A stretch of 64,000 nucleotides of DNA from Mycolicibacterium diernhoferi (GCF_019456655.1 NZ_CP080332.1:1240001-1304000); one strand, 5' to 3'. Shown: positions 28,561 through 39,088, counted from the first letter of the stretch. Numbers and translations are program-made. The notes: generated by a model from the sequence alone, not told the origin.

Positions 28561-29397
28561 ATGGCAATTCGCAAGTACAAGCCGACGACCCCCGGTCGTC
28601 GCGGTGCCAGCGTCTCCGATTTCGCCGAGATCACTCGCGACCATCCGGAGAAGTCGCTGGTTCGTCCGCTGCACGGCACGGGTGGACGTAACGCGCACGG
28701 CCGCATCACCACGCGGCACAAGGGTGGCGGGCACAAGCGTGCCTACCGCCTGATCGATTTCCGTCGCCACGACAAGGACGGTGTCGACGCCAAGGTCGCT
28801 CACATCGAGTACGACCCCAACCGCACCGCGAACATCGCGCTGCTGCACTACCTGGACGGCGAGAAGCGCTACATCATCGCGCCGCAGGGTCTGAAGCAGG
28901 GCGCCATCGTGGAGTCGGGCGCCAACGCCGACATCAAGCCGGGTAACAACCTGCCGCTGCGCAACATCCCGGCCGGTACCGTCATCCACGCCGTGGAGCT
29001 GCGTCCCGGTGGCGGGGCCAAGCTGGCCCGCTCGGCCGGTGTCAGCATCCAGCTGCTCGGCAAGGAAGGCTCCTACGCCACGCTGCGTATGCCGTCCGGT
29101 GAAATCCGTCGCGTCGATGTGCGCTGCCGCGCCACCGTCGGCGAGGTCGGCAACGCCGAGCAGGCCAACATCAACTGGGGTAAAGCCGGCCGTATGCGGT
29201 GGAAGGGCAAGCGCCCCACCGTCCGTGGTGTCGTGATGAACCCGGTCGACCATCCGCACGGCGGTGGTGAGGGTAAGACCTCCGGTGGCCGCCACCCGGT
29301 GAGCCCGTGGGGCAAGCCCGAGGGCCGCACCCGCAAGCCCAACAAGGCGAGCGACAAGCTCATCGTCCGTCGCCGGCGCACCGGCAAGAAGCGCTAG
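28561..29397 (+). CDS. rplB: 50S ribosomal protein L2
   Basis: This is a 278-residue universal L2 with the C-terminal [17 protein letters not shown] loop near the peptidyl-transferase centre (His in DHPHGGG) and basic ends. Fifth gene of the S10 operon, with a short 30-base gap before it. Confidence 0.98.
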
Positions 29398-29408
29398 GGA
29401 GTAAAGCG

Positions 29409-29689
29409 ATGCCACGCAGCCTGAAGAAGGGCCCGTTCGTCGACGACCATCTCTTGAAGAAGGTCGACGTCCAGAACGAGAAGAACACCAAGCAGGTCAT
29501 CAAGACCTGGTCGCGCCGTTCGACCATCATTCCCGACTTCATCGGCCACACCTTCGCCGTCCACGACGGTCGCAAGCACGTGCCGGTGTTCGTCACCGAG
29601 GCCATGGTCGGCCACAAGCTGGGCGAGTTCGCGCCCACCCGTACGTTCAAGGGTCACATCAAGGATGACCGGAAGGCGAAGCGCCGGTA

Positions 29690-29690
<1 letters not shown>
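29409..29690 (+). CDS. rpsS: 30S ribosomal protein S19
   Basis: This 93-residue protein starts [18 protein letters not shown] and ends in the basic [16 protein letters not shown]. It sits in the head of the small subunit with S13. The ATG at 29409 follows GGGAGTAAAG; a longer frame from 29307 overlaps rplB and is rejected. Its stop shares a base with rplV (TAATG). Confidence 0.98.
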
Positions 29691-30984
<1,294 letters not shown>

Positions 30985-30986
30985 AC

Positions 30987-31403
30987 ATGCTGATTCCCCG
31001 CAGGGTCAAGCACCGCAAGCAGCATCACCCCAAGCAGCGTGGCACCGCCAGCGGCGGCACCTCGGTGAGCTTTGGTGACTACGGCATCCAGGCACTGGAG
31101 CACGCCTACATCACCAACCGGCAGATCGAGTCCGCTCGTATCGCCATCAACCGGCACATCAAGCGTGGCGGCAAGGTGTGGATCAACATCTTCCCGGACC
31201 GCCCGCTGACCAAGAAGCCCGCCGAGACCCGCATGGGTTCCGGTAAGGGTTCGCCGGAGTGGTGGGTGGCCAACGTGAAGCCCGGACGTGTGCTGTTCGA
31301 GCTGAGCTACCCGGATGAGAAGATCGCGCGTGACGCGCTCACCCGCGCAATCCACAAGTTGCCGATCAAGGCACGCATCGTGACTCGAGAGGAGCAGTTC
31401 TGA
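30987..31403 (+). CDS. rplP: 50S ribosomal protein L16
   Basis: This 138-residue protein starts [18 protein letters not shown] and has [19 protein letters not shown], the L16 loop near the A-site tRNA elbow. It is 2 bases after rpsC and shares one base with rpmC (TGATG). Confidence 0.98.
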   Translation: MLIPRRVKHRKQHHPKQRGTASGGTSVSFGDYGIQALEHAYITNRQIESARIAINRHIKRGGKVWINIFPDRPLTKKPAETRMGSGKGSPEWWVANVKPGRVLFELSYPDEKIARDALTRAIHKLPIKARIVTREEQF

Positions 31404-31636
31404 TGGCAGTGGGAGTTACGCCTGGCGAACTGCGTGAGCTCACCGAAGAGGAGCTCACCACTCGCCTGCGCGAATCGAAGGAAGAGCTGTTCAACCTGCG
31501 CTTCCAGATGGCGACCGGTCAGCTGACCAATAACCGGCGCCTGCGTGTCGTGCGCCACGAGATCGCACGGGTCTACACCGTGCTGCGTGAACGTGAACTG
31601 GGTCTGGCCGCCGGACCCGTTGGTGAGGATTCGTAA
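31403..31636 (+). CDS. rpmC: 50S ribosomal protein L29
   Basis: This 77-residue protein is a two-helix coiled coil typical of L29 ([55 protein letters not shown]). It lies near the tunnel exit beside L23. The short C-terminal tail ([10 protein letters not shown]) is not conserved. It ends 2 bases before rpsQ. Confidence 0.97.
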   Translation: MAVGVTPGELRELTEEELTTRLRESKEELFNLRFQMATGQLTNNRRLRVVRHEIARVYTVLRERELGLAAGPVGEDS

Positions 31637-31638
31637 AA

Positions 31639-31935
31639 ATGGCAGATACCAAAGGCCCCAACCACACCCCGGCCACCGAGAAGCCGCGCGGGCGTCGTAA
31701 GACGGCCATCGGCTACGTGGTGAGCGACAAGATGGAAAAGACCATCGTGGTCGAGCTGGAGTCGCGCAAGAGCCACCCGCTCTACGGCAAGATCATCCGG
31801 ACCACCTCGAAGGTCAAGGCGCACGACGAGAACGGCGACGCCGGCATCGGCGACCGCGTCTCGCTGATGGAGACCCGTCCGACCTCGGCGACCAAGCGCT
31901 GGCGTCTGGTCGAGATTCTCGAGAAGGCGAAGTAA
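31639..31935 (+). CDS. rpsQ: 30S ribosomal protein S17
   Basis: This 98-residue S17 has an OB-fold core ([20 protein letters not shown], then [23 protein letters not shown]) and an N-terminal extension of about 18 residues. It is the last gene of this half of the ribosomal cluster. In many bacteria rplN follows directly; here about 11 kb of unrelated genes intervene. Confidence 0.98.
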   Translation: MADTKGPNHTPATEKPRGRRKTAIGYVVSDKMEKTIVVELESRKSHPLYGKIIRTTSKVKAHDENGDAGIGDRVSLMETRPTSATKRWRLVEILEKAK

Positions 31936-31959
31936 GAGAAGCCTTCAGCTGCTATCGGA

Positions 31960-31991
31960 CCCCCGGTGACCGTGTCCACGGTGACCGGGGG
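31960..31991 (+). terminator. strong hairpin after rpsQ, probable S10 operon terminator
   Basis: A 15-base stem (31960-31974 with 31977-31991) has one mismatch and a 2-base loop, and begins 25 bases after the rpsQ stop. It is not followed by a U-tract, which is common for mycobacterial terminators. It would separate the ribosomal operon from the downstream glycan genes. Confidence 0.65.
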
Positions 31992-32195
31992 TTCGTGCAT
32001 TCCGGGCCCGATGTCGCGTTCGGGCGTGTCGCTCACCAAGATTCGCCGAAATGCCTCGGTGCGGGAGATCTGGCGCGACAGCGCCGTTGTTCGGATCGGT
32101 ACGGCCTTTGCCGTCGGTCGGCGACACGGGCAACTGCTTCCCGGTTCACGTTCCGGAAGTTTGCCCGCCCGCCCGCGTGGCCTAACATCGCGCAC
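31992..32195 (+). other. intergenic stretch before the glycan operon
   Basis: I see no gene here. Near its right end TAACAT (32183-32188) lies exactly 7 bases before an ATG at 32196, which fits a leaderless mycobacterial promoter for the small ORF and the operon that follows. Confidence 0.45.
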
Positions 32196-32288
32196 ATGAG
32201 CGTGGCGGCGGCGTCGGCTATTTCGCTTCCGCGCTGCGGCGAGGAGCGCCTGATCCATGGGCCGGTACTCGCCCCGCGTGACGCGTGA
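32196..32288 (+). CDS. possible leaderless 30-residue leader ORF
   Basis: The ORF begins MSVAAASAISLPRCGEERL and stops at 32286-32288, where TGATG joins it directly to the ATG of the next gene. A -10 box ends 7 bases before its ATG, so a leaderless transcript could be translated from the very first base and carry ribosomes onto the membrane-protein gene, which has no good ribosome binding site of its own. It has one cysteine and no repeated regulatory codons. It may be a translational coupling device rather than a functional peptide. Confidence 0.4.
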   Translation: MSVAAASAISLPRCGEERLIHGPVLAPRDA

Positions 32289-33796
32289 TGGCCACGGCGA
32301 CCACACCGGCTCCGTCCAAGCCGGCCGCCGCGCTGACCCGTTACTACGAGGTACACCCGCTCTACCGACTCGGCCTGCGCTGGCTGCTGATCGGTGCACT
32401 GACCGCGCTGGCGTTCCACGACACGTTCATCAGCCTGGCCGTCACCACCCGCGAGGGCGGCATAGGTGGCTACGTCTGGACGGTGCCGTTGGTGGCGGGA
32501 CTGGTCGCGATCAGCGTCAGCCGGCGCAAGCGCACCGAACTGCCCATCCACGACCGGCAGACCGACATCATCGTCGGCAGCATCGGTCTGGGCATGGCGT
32601 TGCTGATCCAGGCGGCGTTGCTGGAGCGCTACGCGCTGTACTTCCACCTGCTGCGCCTCGACGTCATCGCGGCCTGGCTGTTCGTGGCGAGTTGTTGTGT
32701 GGTGCTGTTCGGGCTGCGGCCGGTGATCCGATTCGCCTGGGTGTGGGCGATGTTCGCGCTGGCGTTCTCGCTGCCCTACTACCTGGCGGTGATCCTGCTC
32801 GGCGGAGGGAAGTTCGCCGCGGGTGCGGTCACCCTGCTGATCGCGGCCATCGGCACCGGCACCGCGGTGGGGCGGACATTCCGTCGCGGTGTGATCGGAT
32901 CCTTGCGGGCCTGGGTCTTCGGGTTCGCGGTACTCGTCGCGATCTGGTGGCTGTTTCCCGATGCTCCGGTGCTGGTCTATCAGCAGGTGCCCGCGGTGGC
33001 GGCGATCAGCGTCGTCGGCACCGTCATGTACCTGCAGGCCCGCCGGGGCGTGCCCAAACGGCTGCTCGACCGCAAGGTGGAACCGCTGGCCGCCAAACAG
33101 GTCTGGGCCGGTGTGCCGCTGGTGGTGGCGGTGGCGGTGGCGCTGTCACTGTGCAGCCTGCCGACCCAGACGAGCACCGTGAAGATCAGCCGACCCAGCC
33201 CGGACACCCTGGTGCAGGGCCGGCCGTTGGATCCGCCGCCGGGCTGGAAGGTGATCGAGCAGCAGGAGTTTCCGCAGGTGCGCCGACTCTACGGAGACGG
33301 TGCGGTGTTGGTCCGCCAGTACATGCTGGCCGAATCCGGGAACCCGGACTGGGACAAGCTCTCCCGGCCACGGACCATCGTGGTCGACAGCATCGTGAGC
33401 AGGCGGCCGTTCTCCTTCGGCACCATCCCCGCCCGGGTGCTGTACGGCCTGACCAGTGCGCGGATCAGTGCGCCGCGACTGATCGACCTCGACATGGGGG
33501 TACACGGCCGGTTGACGTCCGTGGTGGACGACAGGCTGCTGGTCACCTGGAACTCCGTGCAGTTCGCCTGGGGTGATGACAATCTGGCGCAACGGGTGAC
33601 GGCGTTCGCCGTCGACAACCACGATCCCGACGCGCCCTTCCCGACCCCGTCGACGAGCGTGGCGTCCAATATCCAGACCTTGATCACCTTGCTGTTCCGC
33701 GGCAACGCGGTGCTCGACCAGCGGACACCGTCGTTCAAGGACGAGGACCTGCTGCGAACCTTCACCAGGGCACTGGTGGCCGGACAATTCCGATGA
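32288..33796 (+). CDS. polytopic membrane protein of the glycan operon, function unknown
   Basis: About 502 residues. Residues ~25-300 form about eight transmembrane helices. The remaining ~200 residues are soluble and probably outside (starting STVKISRPSPDTLV, with PPPGWKVIEQQEFPQVRRLY). The layout, a membrane domain with a conserved Arg after a helix (LFGLRPVIRFAW) plus an extracytoplasmic C-terminal domain, loosely recalls exosortase/EpsI pairs. However, the exosortase active-site Cys-Ser-Gly motif is absent, so I do not assign that function. The ATG at 32288 overlaps the small ORF stop; GTG 32285 is an alternative. First main gene of an operon with BcsB-like, GT2 and GT-C proteins. Confidence 0.7.
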   Translation: MATATTPAPSKPAAALTRYYEVHPLYRLGLRWLLIGALTALAFHDTFISLAVTTREGGIGGYVWTVPLVAGLVAISVSRRKRTELPIHDRQTDIIVGSIGLGMALLIQAALLERYALYFHLLRLDVIAAWLFVASCCVVLFGLRPVIRFAWVWAMFALAFSLPYYLAVILLGGGKFAAGAVTLLIAAIGTGTAVGRTFRRGVIGSLRAWVFGFAVLVAIWWLFPDAPVLVYQQVPAVAAISVVGTVMYLQARRGVPKRLLDRKVEPLAAKQVWAGVPLVVAVAVALSLCSLPTQTSTVKISRPSPDTLVQGRPLDPPPGWKVIEQQEFPQVRRLYGDGAVLVRQYMLAESGNPDWDKLSRPRTIVVDSIVSRRPFSFGTIPARVLYGLTSARISAPRLIDLDMGVHGRLTSVVDDRLLVTWNSVQFAWGDDNLAQRVTAFAVDNHDPDAPFPTPSTSVASNIQTLITLLFRGNAVLDQRTPSFKDEDLLRTFTRALVAGQFR

Positions 33797-33821
33797 CAAC
33801 AGAACAGGAAGTCGATTCCAG

Positions 33822-35795
33822 GTGTATTCAGGTCTGACCAGGACGTTGCCGAACAACCTCTCCAGGCGCGCGTTGCCGTTGTTGGCCGCCACCCTGGTCG
33901 CCGCGGTGACGGCGCTGCCGGGTGTGGCCCTCGCCGCGCCGGAAGACGAGTTGTCACTCGCCAATTCGCCGACGCTGAGCCTGCGGACGATCGGGATGGA
34001 TTCCACCATCTCGCTGTACGGCATCCAGGGATCCCAGACCCTGTCGATACCCGTACAAGCCGGCCTGGTGCCCACCGAACTCGCCGCCACGGTGGCCCTG
34101 CCGGTCAACGCGCTCGGCGGCACGCTGGAGGTCAGCCAGGACGAGCGGATCATCTCCCGGGTGCCGCTTCCCCCGGACCGGGAGCCGGTGACCATCCCGC
34201 TGGCCGGCGCACGGATCGTGGACAACGCGGTCACCGTGCTGGTCCGCAGCTATCTCGACCTGCCCGAGGGCTACTGCGTGTTCGACGCCAACAACCCGCT
34301 GCGCCTGACCGGCGCCGAGATCCGCTACGCCGGACAGGAGATCGCGCCCACCACGATCGCCGACTTCCTGCCGCCGGTACTGCAGCGGTTGACCGTGGCC
34401 GTCCCACCCAGCCCGTCGCAGGCCGAATCCGACGCCGCGGTCCGGCTGGCCACGGCCATCGTCGCCCGCTACGGCACCCAACGCCCCGAGGTCGACATCA
34501 TCTCGACCGACGGTCCGCAGGTGCGGCCACCGGTGCCGTTGGAACGCCAGATCGTGATCCGCGAGGGCGGCTCGGCGGGGCTCAGCCTGCAGGGCCCCCA
34601 CGCCGTGCCGGCCCTGCTGATCTCGGGGACGGCCGGGGATCTCGGGAACCAGACCCGGCTGCTGTCCAGTGATCTCGCGCAGCTGGCGGTGCAGTCCAAG
34701 GCCGTGGCCGGACCGCTGTCGACGGTCCCGCAGCTGCCCAGCGACCGGACCACGATCCGCAAGCTGGGACAGCCCGGCGTCAACGCCACCGACGTCGCCA
34801 ACCCGCGGGTCATCGTCCCGCTCGACCAGACCAGGATCGGGCGTTCGGTGCAGGGCGTCCGGGTGCACCTGCAGGGCTCCTACACGCCGCTGCCCGCCGG
34901 GATGGCCGGGCAGGTCACCGTCGGGGTGTCGGGGGAGACGGTGGCACGGTGGGCGACCGAACCCAGCGGCCAGATCGACCGCTGGATCGAGGTGCCCGAG
35001 CGGTTGGTGCAGCGCTACACCAACCTGGACATCGCCGTGCAGGCCGCCGGGGACACCGGCCGGTGCGGGGAGTTCCAGCCCATCACCCTGACCATCGACG
35101 GCGAGTCCGCGGTGGAAACCACCCGGGCCGACCCGCCCGCCCAACTCGGCTTCCAGGCGCTGCCGCAGGCGCTGATGCCGCGCATCGAGGTCGGCATCGA
35201 CGGGGAGGGCGACGAGGGCCTGGAGGACCTGCGTCGCGCCGTGCGCATCGTCACCGGCCTGCAACGGTTGAGCAGCCTGCCGTTCGATACCGCGGTGGTA
35301 TCCCGCGATGCGGCGCTCGCCTCATCGAATCCGGCGATCGTGATCAGTTCGGACGGCTGGAACGACGACCGGGTCGCGCTGCCGGTCGAGGTGAACTCCG
35401 ACGGTGTGATCACCGTCGAGAATGTGGACGGCAGCGGCACTTCCAGCACGCTGGCGCTCGACCCGGCCGTCGGGTTCGGGTCGCTGCAGGTGACCTACAG
35501 CGGGGGCAGGACCCTGCTGGTCGCCACCTCCAGCAAGGCCCCCGCCGAACTCGACCGGCTGCTCAGCTGGCTGGACGCCGATGCGGGTCGCTGGTCGGGA
35601 CTGACCGGGGACGCCGTGGTGGCCATGCCCGGGCGCGAACCCGTCCAGCTGACGACGCCGGCCGCCGAGCAGGCCGTCGCCGCCGGGGACCGCAAGACGC
35701 TGTACCTGGCCATCGGTGTGGGTGCGCTCGCACTCGTGGCCCTCGGTACGTCGGCGGTCATCCTGCGCCGCAGGCGGTCCCGGGAGCAGCAGTGA
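33822..35795 (+). CDS. BcsB-like exported, membrane-anchored protein
   Basis: The 657-residue protein has a signal peptide (hydrophobic core LPLLAATLVAAVTALPGVALA, cleavage likely after ALA) and one C-terminal transmembrane helix followed by RRRRSREQQ. The arrangement and beta-rich repeats (LPVNALGGTLEVSQDERIIS, VRVHLQGSYTPLPAGM) resemble BcsB, the extracytoplasmic partner that guides nascent cellulose and activates BcsA. Its stop overlaps the start of the GT2 gene by 4 bases, exactly the pairing expected of a BcsA/BcsB complex, though in B-then-A order. The GTG at 33822 has AGGAAG about 10 bases upstream. Confidence 0.65.
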   Translation: MYSGLTRTLPNNLSRRALPLLAATLVAAVTALPGVALAAPEDELSLANSPTLSLRTIGMDSTISLYGIQGSQTLSIPVQAGLVPTELAATVALPVNALGGTLEVSQDERIISRVPLPPDREPVTIPLAGARIVDNAVTVLVRSYLDLPEGYCVFDANNPLRLTGAEIRYAGQEIAPTTIADFLPPVLQRLTVAVPPSPSQAESDAAVRLATAIVARYGTQRPEVDIISTDGPQVRPPVPLERQIVIREGGSAGLSLQGPHAVPALLISGTAGDLGNQTRLLSSDLAQLAVQSKAVAGPLSTVPQLPSDRTTIRKLGQPGVNATDVANPRVIVPLDQTRIGRSVQGVRVHLQGSYTPLPAGMAGQVTVGVSGETVARWATEPSGQIDRWIEVPERLVQRYTNLDIAVQAAGDTGRCGEFQPITLTIDGESAVETTRADPPAQLGFQALPQALMPRIEVGIDGEGDEGLEDLRRAVRIVTGLQRLSSLPFDTAVVSRDAALASSNPAIVISSDGWNDDRVALPVEVNSDGVITVENVDGSGTSSTLALDPAVGFGSLQVTYSGGRTLLVATSSKAPAELDRLLSWLDADAGRWSGLTGDAVVAMPGREPVQLTTPAAEQAVAAGDRKTLYLAIGVGALALVALGTSAVILRRRRSREQQ

Positions 35796-37294
35796 CCACG
35801 ACCGGGGGTCCGCGGGAGATCTTCGACGCCCACACCGTCACTCCCGAGCAGCAGGCGTACGCACTCGACCGGGCGATCAACGGGCTACGCGACGACGATC
35901 CCCGCCAGTCCGCATCCAAACCGCTGTTGGGTTGGCAGAAACCGGTTCTGCTCAGCCTGCTCGCGGTGCTCATCGCGCTGGCGGTCTTGTGGCCCGAGCA
36001 GACCGCGGTGGGGCTGATCGGATTCTGCACGCTGGCCTACCTGCTGACCCTGGGGGACCGGGTGCTGATCTTCCGGCGGGGCCTGGCCTCGCGGCCGATC
36101 GTCGTCCCCGACGAGGTGGCCCGGGCCATCCCCGACGACGAGCTGCCCGCCTACACGATCCTGGTGCCGGCCTACAACGAACCCGAGGTGGTGGCCGACC
36201 TCATCGGCGCGATGGATTCGCTGGACTATCCGCGGGAACGCCTGCAGGTGCTGCTGCTGTTGGAGGCCGACGATCAGGTGACCATCGACGCGGCGAAGGC
36301 GTGCGGTGAATCCGATGTCATCACCATCCTGCTGGTGCCGCCGGCCGAGCCGCGGACCAAACCCAAGGCGTGCAACTACGGGCTGCACTTCGCCACCGGC
36401 GACGTCGTCACCATCTTCGATGCCGAAGATCTGCCCGAGCCGCTGCAGCTGCGCCGGGTGGTGGCCGCGTTCCGGGACCTGCCCGACGATGTCGCCTGTG
36501 TGCAGGCCAAACTCGTCTACCACAACGGTCACCAGAACCTGCTGACGGCGTGGTTCACCGCCGAGTACGGGCTGTGGTTCGGCTACCTGCTGCCTGGCAT
36601 GATGGCCAGTTCGTCCCCGATCCCGTTGGGCGGCACCTCGAATCACCTGCGTCGCGGCCTGCTACAGGGGATCGGCGCATGGGATCCGTTCAACGTCACC
36701 GAGGACGCCGATCTGGGGCTGCGGATCGCCGCACACGGATACCGCACCGCCGTCATCGATTCGTACACGCTGGAAGAGGCCAACAGTGACCCGATCAACT
36801 GGATCCGTCAGCGGTCCCGTTGGTACAAGGGTTATCTGCAGACCTGGCTGGTGCACATCCGCCGGCCGCTGAAGCTGTACCGGACCCTCGGTCTGCGCAG
36901 TTTCATCCGGTTCACACTGGTGCTGGCCGGCACACCGATCATCGCGGTGCTGAATCTGCTGTTCTGGTTCATCACGGTGCTGTGGTTCCTCGGGCAACCC
37001 GCCGTGGTCGGTGACCTGTTCCCGGATGTCATCTATTTCCCCGCGCTGGTCGCCATGATCATCGGCAACTTCACCGTGGTGTTCATGAACCTGATCGCGC
37101 TGCGTGAGGACGACCGATCCGATCTGCTGGTGCCCGCCCTGACCGTGCCGCTGTTCTGGTTGATGATGAGCGTCGCCGCGGCCAAGGGCTGCTACCAGAT
37201 GATCCGCCAGCCCTCGTTCTGGGAGAAGACCTTTCACGGGCTGTCCGAGAAACCCGACGAGACGACCGTGCACCAGGCGGCCGGTCCGCGATGA
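35792..37294 (+). CDS. processive family 2 glycosyltransferase, cellulose-synthase-like (BcsA-type)
   Basis: This is a 500-residue membrane GT2. Two helices near residues 50-90 precede the catalytic domain: YTILVPAYNEP (about 120-130), LLLEADD, VTIFDAEDLPEP (substrate/metal aspartates, about 207-218), VTEDADLGLR (catalytic TED, about 302) and IRQRSRWYKGY (QxxRW, about 334), then about four helices. The TED and QxxRW motifs mark processive synthases that extrude the polymer. No PilZ domain follows, so direct cyclic-di-GMP activation is not expected. The DAED motif differs from classical cellulose synthase and resembles other polysaccharide GT2s. The polymer is unknown. It overlaps both neighbours by 4 bases. 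Confidence 0.85.
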   Translation: MTTTGGPREIFDAHTVTPEQQAYALDRAINGLRDDDPRQSASKPLLGWQKPVLLSLLAVLIALAVLWPEQTAVGLIGFCTLAYLLTLGDRVLIFRRGLASRPIVVPDEVARAIPDDELPAYTILVPAYNEPEVVADLIGAMDSLDYPRERLQVLLLLEADDQVTIDAAKACGESDVITILLVPPAEPRTKPKACNYGLHFATGDVVTIFDAEDLPEPLQLRRVVAAFRDLPDDVACVQAKLVYHNGHQNLLTAWFTAEYGLWFGYLLPGMMASSSPIPLGGTSNHLRRGLLQGIGAWDPFNVTEDADLGLRIAAHGYRTAVIDSYTLEEANSDPINWIRQRSRWYKGYLQTWLVHIRRPLKLYRTLGLRSFIRFTLVLAGTPIIAVLNLLFWFITVLWFLGQPAVVGDLFPDVIYFPALVAMIIGNFTVVFMNLIALREDDRSDLLVPALTVPLFWLMMSVAAAKGCYQMIRQPSFWEKTFHGLSEKPDETTVHQAAGPR

Positions 37295-38973
37295 CGATGG
37301 GTCTGGGTGGTTCGGACCGCAGACTGAAGGTCACCATCTTCTTCGTCTGCCTGGTGGTCTACATCGGCGTCGGATACTGGTTGCAGGTCCGGCAGGGCTA
37401 CCTCATGGGCGACACGCTGTCGCGGGTGGCCTCCACCCAGGCCGTGCTGTTCAGCCGGGACCCGCACCTGGCCGCGCTGGGATTCATCTTCACCCCGGTG
37501 GCGGCGATGGTGCAGATCCCGGCCGTCCTGCTCAGCCCGGTGTTCCCCGATCTCGCCGGACGTGCACTGTCCGGATCGCTGATGTCGGGACTGTTCATGT
37601 CCGGCGCGGTGGTGCAGATCTTCAGTATGGGCGCCGATCGCGGTCTGCCACGCGGATATTCGCTGACCATCACCGCCCTGTTCGCGCTGAACCCGATGAT
37701 CGTCTTCTACGGCTCCAACGGGATGAGCGAGGCCCCGTTCATCTTCTTCATGACGTGGGCGGTGCGCAGGCTGATCAAGTGGATGGTCGATGACGACGTC
37801 CACCATCTGGTGACCGCCGGCGGGGTGGCGATGGGACTTGCGTACCTGACCCGCTACGACGCGTTGGCCTCGGTCGGCGCGGCGGGGTTGGTCGTCGGCC
37901 TCACCACTTACCTGCGGGCCCGGTCCGCGCCGCGGGTGCACCGCGCGGTGATGGACGTGCTGATCGTGAGCGGACCCGGGATTCTGGCGTTCCTCGGCTG
38001 GGCCGCGGCCGGCTGGCTGATAACCGGTGAGGCGTTCGCCCAGTTCACTTCTCAGTACGGCAACGCAGCGATCATGGAACAGTCGGGTGCGGCCGCACCG
38101 ACCGCGGTCGAGGCGGTGAGCTTCTCCGCCGTGTGCATCATGTTCCTCGCACCAACCCTGTTGCCGCTGGCGTTGTGGGTGCTCATGCGGCGGTGGGGCA
38201 GGCCGAACTGGCAGATGATGGTGGTGCCGCTGGCGGTGTTCGGGGCGGTGCTCGCGTTCCAGGCGCTCAGCTACGCGCAGGGGTCCACGTTCGGGTTCCT
38301 CCGGTTCTTCATCATCGCGATACCGATGGCGGCGACCCTGGCGCTGCTGGGTGTGCCCGACGGCGTGATGGCCCGGTCCAAACGGCCCGGCAAGTGGGCG
38401 ACGGTCACCGACCCGGCTCCCGAGCGCGCTTCGGTGACAACGTATGTGGCGGTTGCGGCAACCTTCGCGGTCGGCATCCCGGTCACCGTGTTCGGCATGT
38501 CCCAGCCCGACTATGCCCCGCAGGAGTACGCTCTGGCGGCGGTGCTCGCACCCGACCCCGACGGCGTCAGCGAGCGTGCGGCCACCGAACAGCGCATTGC
38601 GCGGACCTTCGCCACCGAGCGCCGGATCGCGGAATATCTGCAGACGTTGGATCTGCCGGACAGTTCGGTCATCACCGACACCGTGTACGGGTTCGGGGTG
38701 ATCGCCGCCTCCGATCGGCCGAAGGTGTTCGTCATCCCGTCCGATCCGGACTTCACCGAGTTGCTCAACGATCCGGCGGCAAACGGTGTCCGGTACCTGC
38801 TGGCCGTGCCGCCGACCGGCCGGGGCACCGCTGACGCGCTCAATCTGCGCTACCCGACGCTCTACGATACCGGGGCCGAGGTGGCGACGCTGGAGTTGGA
38901 GATCCCCAACGACGGTGACGGGCAACCGGATTGGCGGCTGTACCGGGTGTCCGAACCGTCGGATCCGGAGTAG
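37291..38973 (+). CDS. GT-C-like polytopic membrane protein (putative lipid-linked-sugar glycosyltransferase)
   Basis: The 560-residue protein has about ten to twelve helices and an extracytoplasmic C-terminal domain (from about residue 410). The first loop contains YLMGDTLSRVASTQAVLFSRDP, an acidic motif placed like the catalytic loop of GT-C enzymes (ArnT/PMT type). GLAYLTRYDALA follows later, as in such proteins. GT-C enzymes transfer sugars from polyprenyl carriers on the outer face of the membrane. The start overlaps the GT2 stop by 4 bases. It could decorate or cap the polymer. Specific activity cannot be inferred. Confidence 0.65.
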   Translation: MTMGLGGSDRRLKVTIFFVCLVVYIGVGYWLQVRQGYLMGDTLSRVASTQAVLFSRDPHLAALGFIFTPVAAMVQIPAVLLSPVFPDLAGRALSGSLMSGLFMSGAVVQIFSMGADRGLPRGYSLTITALFALNPMIVFYGSNGMSEAPFIFFMTWAVRRLIKWMVDDDVHHLVTAGGVAMGLAYLTRYDALASVGAAGLVVGLTTYLRARSAPRVHRAVMDVLIVSGPGILAFLGWAAAGWLITGEAFAQFTSQYGNAAIMEQSGAAAPTAVEAVSFSAVCIMFLAPTLLPLALWVLMRRWGRPNWQMMVVPLAVFGAVLAFQALSYAQGSTFGFLRFFIIAIPMAATLALLGVPDGVMARSKRPGKWATVTDPAPERASVTTYVAVAATFAVGIPVTVFGMSQPDYAPQEYALAAVLAPDPDGVSERAATEQRIARTFATERRIAEYLQTLDLPDSSVITDTVYGFGVIAASDRPKVFVIPSDPDFTELLNDPAANGVRYLLAVPPTGRGTADALNLRYPTLYDTGAEVATLELEIPNDGDGQPDWRLYRVSEPSDPE

Positions 38974-39015
38974 TGGATCGGTGCGCTCGGCGTGGGCGCG
39001 CGGCACGCGGTGTCC

Positions 39016-39034
39016 CCGGCGTCAATAACGCCGG
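39016..39034 (+). terminator. short hairpin after the glycan operon
   Basis: CCGGCGT-CAATA-ACGCCGG forms a 7-base stem 42 bases after the GT-C gene stop and about 55 bases before atsA. It may end the glycan operon or act as an operator for atsA. No U-tract follows. Confidence 0.35.
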
Positions 39035-39088
39035 TGCTCGTCCTCGCGCGGGTGTACTCTCCGTGCGTCCGTCAAACCGGGAGGTCCG

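Noticed and set aside
32288..33796. Calling the first glycan-operon protein an exosortase
   Set aside because: The topology is similar but the conserved Cys-Ser-Gly catalytic motif is absent, so only a membrane protein is claimed.
34949..35791. The 5' extension of the GT2 reading frame
   Set aside because: It runs out of frame through the BcsB-like gene with low-complexity Arg/Gly composition; the GTG at 35792 overlapping the upstream stop is the natural start.
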